The notes beneath the pieces were generated by a model, which was not told where the DNA came from, did no database searches, and saw nothing but the letters and a program-made list of their open reading frames with translations. 64,000 bases of DNA, from assembly GCF_050958605.1 (NCBI RefSeq), contig NZ_JBJHDO010000002.1, positions 186,001 to 250,000 of the forward strand. The letters are read 5' to 3'. Shown in pieces: positions 61,263-64,000 of this stretch (positions are counted from its first letter, which is position 1; each line of letters begins with the position of its first letter). The stretch is from G016756615 sp050958605. GTDB lineage: Bacteria; Pseudomonadota; Alphaproteobacteria; Rhizobiales; Rhizobiaceae. A program made the position numbers and the translations under genes.

Positions 61263-61301
61263 CCCCTCATCCGACCTCTCTAAGCGAGGTCGGATGAGGG
61301 G
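61263..61301 (+). terminator. Strong hairpin between binding-protein and permease genes
   Basis: CCCCTCATCCGACCTC and GAGGTCGGATGAGGGG are perfect 16-bp inverted arms around TCTAAGC, followed by GTTTT. It is the shortest form of the palindromic family found elsewhere in the window. Between the binding-protein and livH-type genes it may stabilise the upstream mRNA or partly terminate transcription. Confidence 0.6.
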
Positions 61302-61336
61302 TTTTCAACCCGCAACGCTTTCACCGGAACCCATTC

Positions 61337-62257
61337 TTGTCCCCAGCACTTCTCATAGAGCAGATCCTCAACGGCCTGCAGTTCGGCGTCATGCTGTTCC
61401 TGATGGCGGCGGGGCTGACGCTGATCTTCGGCGTCATGGGACTGATCAATCTCGCCCATGGCTCCCTCTACATGATCGGGGCTTTCGCCTGCGCCACCGT
61501 GGCTGCCGCGACAGGCTCGTTCTGGCTGGGTCTCGCAGCAAGTCTCGCGGCGGCAGCCGCTGCGGGCGCGCTGGTCGAACTCCTCGTCATAAGGCGCCTC
61601 TACGATCGCGATCATCTCGACCAGGTGCTGGCGACCTTCGCCCTCATATTGATTTTTTCCGAAGGGGCACGCTGGCTGTTCGGCTCCTTCCCTCTCTATC
61701 TCGACATCCCGCCACTGCTTGCCGGCGCCGTGGAGCTGCCGGGCGGTCTGCTCTACCCGCTCTACCGGCTCGCCATCATCGGCGTGGGCATCGCCGTGGC
61801 CGCCGGCCTTTACTTGCTGATTGCGCGCACCAGGCTCGGCATGCGCATCCGCGCAGGCGAGTCCGATCGCGAGATGATCGCCGCCCTGGGCATCGACATC
61901 CGCACGCTCTACACCGTGGTCTTCGCTTTGGGGGCGGCGCTTGCCGGCCTTGCCGGCGCCCTGGTCGGCGCGCTGCAGTCCGTTCAGGTCGGCATGGGCG
62001 AGCCGGTTCTCATCCTCGCTTTCGTCGTCATCGTGATCGGTGGCATCGGTTCGATCAAAGGCGCGCTCGTCGGCGCTCTGCTCGTCGGGCTGATCGATAC
62101 GCTCGGCCGTTTCCTGCTGCCGAAGTTCTTTGCCCTGTTCCTCGGCGCCTCCGACGGCGCAACTGTCGGAGCAGCTCTTGCGTCGATGCTGATCTATCTT
62201 GTCATGGCCGTCATCCTGGCGGTGCGGCCGAAAGGCCTGTTCGCGATGACCGCATGA
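61337..62257 (+). CDS. ABC permease, LivH type
   Basis: A 306-residue inner-membrane protein with about eight helices and the LivH-type signature (GLTLIFGVMGLINLAHGSLYM; ALAGLAGALVGALQSVQVGMG). The start is TTG at 61337 (TTG TCC CCA), with no ATG in a better place; GGAA lies upstream. Its stop overlaps the ATG of the partner permease (ATGA). It is part of the aromatic-compound importer that follows kynA. Confidence 0.88.
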   Translation: MSPALLIEQILNGLQFGVMLFLMAAGLTLIFGVMGLINLAHGSLYMIGAFACATVAAATGSFWLGLAASLAAAAAAGALVELLVIRRLYDRDHLDQVLATFALILIFSEGARWLFGSFPLYLDIPPLLAGAVELPGGLLYPLYRLAIIGVGIAVAAGLYLLIARTRLGMRIRAGESDREMIAALGIDIRTLYTVVFALGAALAGLAGALVGALQSVQVGMGEPVLILAFVVIVIGGIGSIKGALVGALLVGLIDTLGRFLLPKFFALFLGASDGATVGAALASMLIYLVMAVILAVRPKGLFAMTA

Positions 62258-63228
62258 AAGCGCGCGAGACCACGGTCAATCTCGCATTGGCCATCCTGCT
62301 TCTGGCGTTTCCGCTGGTGGCGCAGGCTTTGGGGGAGCAGTTCTACATAACCCTCGCGACACGCATGGCGATCCTGGCGCTAGCCGCCGTCGGTCTCAAC
62401 CTCGCGCTGGGCCTCGGCGGTCTGGTGTCGTTCGGTCATGCCGCCTTCTTCGGCATCGGCGGTTACACGGCGGGCATCATGGGCACGCATGCACTCAATA
62501 TGGAGCCGCTGTTCTTCGGCATCCCTGCGAGTGAACAGATGCCCGTGGCGTGGATCGTCGCGATCCTGGCCTGCGCGCTTGTGGCCTTGGTCACAGGCGC
62601 GATCAGCCTGCGCACTTCGGGCGTCTATTTCATCATGATCACGCTCGCCTTCGCTCAGATGGTCTATTATTTCGCCATCTCCTGGCCCGCCTATGGTGGC
62701 GAGGACGGCCTTTCGCTAGCCCTGCGCAACAGCTTCCCCGGCCTGAACACCGCCGATCCCATGAGCTTCTTCCTCATCGCGTTCGGCACGCTGACGGCAG
62801 CGCTGGTGCTTTTCGCCGTCATCCGCGGCTCGCGCTTCGGCTCCGCGCTCCAGGCGGCGCGGCAGAACGAGACGCGGCTCGCCACCGTGGGCGTGGCGCC
62901 CTACAGGATCCGGCTCGCCGCCTATGTCATCTCCGCTGCCATCACCGGCGTCGCCGGCGTGCTGTTCGCCAATCTCAACCGCTTCGTCAGCCCGTCGATG
63001 CTGTCTTGGCAGATGTCGGGTGAACTCATCGTGCTGATCATATTGGGCGGCACGGCGCGGCTCTTCGGCCCCGTTGCCGGCGCCATGCTCTTCGTGCTGT
63101 TCGAATTCGTGCTGGGCGGACTTACCGAACGCTGGCAGTTCTTCCTCGGCCTGATTTTGCTCGGCGTCGTGCTTTTCGCGCGCGGCGGCATCATCGGGCT
63201 GCTGGCTGGAAAGGCGCGCCATGGCTGA
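62254..63228 (+). CDS. ABC permease, LivM type
   Basis: A 324-residue inner-membrane protein with about ten helices, including the family segment LAAVGLNLALGLGGLVSFGHAAFF-like start (residues about 45-68) and FGSALQAARQNETRLATVGV, the EAA-like cytoplasmic loop. It starts at 62254 in an ATGA overlap and ends eight bases inside the ATPase gene. Together with LivH-type protein it forms the membrane channel. Confidence 0.92.
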   Translation: MKARETTVNLALAILLLAFPLVAQALGEQFYITLATRMAILALAAVGLNLALGLGGLVSFGHAAFFGIGGYTAGIMGTHALNMEPLFFGIPASEQMPVAWIVAILACALVALVTGAISLRTSGVYFIMITLAFAQMVYYFAISWPAYGGEDGLSLALRNSFPGLNTADPMSFFLIAFGTLTAALVLFAVIRGSRFGSALQAARQNETRLATVGVAPYRIRLAAYVISAAITGVAGVLFANLNRFVSPSMLSWQMSGELIVLIILGGTARLFGPVAGAMLFVLFEFVLGGLTERWQFFLGLILLGVVLFARGGIIGLLAGKARHG

Positions 63229-63970
63229 GCCCGTCCTCTCGCTTCGCGACATCAGGAAAAGCTTCGGCGCGTTGAGGGCGACCGATGGCGTGACCCTCGA
63301 TCTCCGTCCCGGCGAGATCCACGCGCTGATCGGGCCGAATGGGGCCGGTAAGACGACGCTGATCCATCAGATTGCCGGCACGCTCAGGCCGGACAGCGGC
63401 ACGATCTCCTTCCTCGGACGCGACATCGGCGCGCTGGGCGTCGCCAATCGCGCCCGCCTGGGGTTGGCGCGCAGCTTTCAGATCTCGTCATTGGCCCTGG
63501 AATTCTCGGCGTTGCGCAACGTCATGTTGGCGGTTCAGTCGCGCCAGGGTTCGAGCTTCCGCTTTTTCCGGCCGGTCAAGCGCGATCGTTCGCTTACCGA
63601 GCCCGCCATGGCGATGCTCGAACGCGTCGGCCTTGCCGAGCGAGCTCGCATTCCCGCTGCGGAATTGTCTCATGGCGAGAAGCGCCAGCTGGAGATCGCG
63701 GTCGCGCTCGCCCTGGGCCCGAAGGCTTTCCTGCTCGACGAGCCCATGGCGGGCATGGGACCGGAGGGCTCGAAGCGTCTGACCGGCTTCCTCGATCAAT
63801 TGCGGAGGGAGGCGCCGATCCTGCTGGTCGAGCACGACATGGATGCAGTCTTCGCGCTGGCCGATCGCATCTCGGTCCTGGTCTATGGCAGGGTGATAGC
63901 GTCGGGCACTGTCGAAGAGATCCGCCGCGATGCCGAGGTGCGACGCGCCTATCTGGGAGAGGAAGCTTGA
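63221..63970 (+). CDS. ABC ATPase, LivG type
   Basis: A 249-residue ATPase. Walker A GPNGAGKTT is at residues 37-45, the LivG-type ARSFQISSLALEFS loop follows, the signature LSHGEKRQLEIA is near 147 and Walker B FLLDEPMAGMGPEG near 168. LSHGE is normal for this subfamily. It overlaps the permease gene by eight bases and is followed by a TTGA overlap with the second ATPase. Confidence 0.92.
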   Translation: MAEPVLSLRDIRKSFGALRATDGVTLDLRPGEIHALIGPNGAGKTTLIHQIAGTLRPDSGTISFLGRDIGALGVANRARLGLARSFQISSLALEFSALRNVMLAVQSRQGSSFRFFRPVKRDRSLTEPAMAMLERVGLAERARIPAAELSHGEKRQLEIAVALALGPKAFLLDEPMAGMGPEGSKRLTGFLDQLRREAPILLVEHDMDAVFALADRISVLVYGRVIASGTVEEIRRDAEVRRAYLGEEA

Positions 63971-64000
63971 GCCTGCTCGAGGTGGAAAGGCTGGAGACCT
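63967..64000 (+). CDS. Start of a second ABC ATPase, LivF type (cut by window end)
   Basis: The frame TTG AGC CTG CTC GAG GTG encodes SLLEVERLET, the usual beginning of a LivF-type ATPase, in a TTGA overlap with the LivG-type gene. Only eleven codons are visible; the call rests on position and on the family order of LivH-LivM-LivG-LivF. Confidence 0.65.
   Translation, partial: MSLLEVERLET

Overview
The window is high-G+C DNA from an alphaproteobacterium, most likely a member of the Hyphomicrobiales close to Mesorhizobium, Aminobacter or another Phyllobacteriaceae genus. The evidence is the rhizobial-type inositol operon (RpiR regulator, iolC fused to a DUF2090 domain, then iolD, iolE, iolB), the many ABC-transporter catabolic operons with ATGA/GTGA overlaps, and families of palindromic intergenic elements (CCCCTC...GAGGGG) typical of rhizobial genomes. 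I see no rRNA, tRNA, transposase, CRISPR array, replication or conjugation gene, so chromosome and megaplasmid cannot be told apart.

Layout. (1) 1-9565, inositol catabolism: end of an inositol 2-dehydrogenase, an SDR, a divergent Gfo/Idh dehydrogenase, the RpiR regulator, then iolC-iolD-iolE-(small membrane protein)-iolB. (2) 9638-16345, mixed housekeeping: an MsbA-like exporter, a triplicated 236-bp palindromic repeat, an antiquitin-type aldehyde dehydrogenase, an HdeD-like membrane protein, small proteins and a 3-methyladenine DNA glycosylase. (3) 16346-19208, a lower-G+C accessory patch with a lone KAP-family P-loop NTPase next to what looks like a cut-off N-terminus of a Cas3-type HD protein. 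(4) 19209-29479, an acyl-CoA synthetase, then a sugar transport and utilisation locus (aldo/keto reductase, two permeases, Tat-type binding protein; divergent ATPase, FucU-like mutarotase, ribokinase-like kinase). (5) 29563-33192, an EmrAB-type efflux pair with a divergent TetR regulator and two palindromic operators. (6) 33265-37873, BrkB-like protein, MarR regulator, secreted protein, GFA protein, and a GntR/TauE/DUF1634 unit.

(7) 38228-44414, an operon for 2-aminobenzoyl-CoA (anthraniloyl-CoA) breakdown: a two-domain monooxygenase/reductase, SDR, cupin, enoyl-CoA hydratase, acyl-CoA dehydrogenase and a RidA protein. (8) 44493-54196, a LacI-controlled ABC transporter operon with an SDR, a creatininase-family protein, a phosphotriesterase-family lactonase-like protein, an FGGY kinase and RidA; its substrate is unknown. 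(9) 54282-56266, an aspartoacylase-like deacylase and a threonine-dehydratase-like enzyme. (10) 56451-64000, a kynurenine-formamidase-like hydrolase, a 2-aminobenzoate-CoA ligase, tryptophan 2,3-dioxygenase and a branched-chain-type ABC transporter that runs off the end.

Blocks 7 and 10 fit together: tryptophan to N-formylkynurenine to kynurenine, then (kynureninase is not in the window) anthranilate, anthraniloyl-CoA, and ring attack by the two-domain flavoenzyme. They also share a palindrome, CTTYAAGCTTGAAG or a close variant, found upstream of the MarR gene, upstream of the monooxygenase operon and in the hydrolase/ligase intergenic region. This suggests one MarR-controlled regulon spread over 25 kb, and is the most interesting prediction here.
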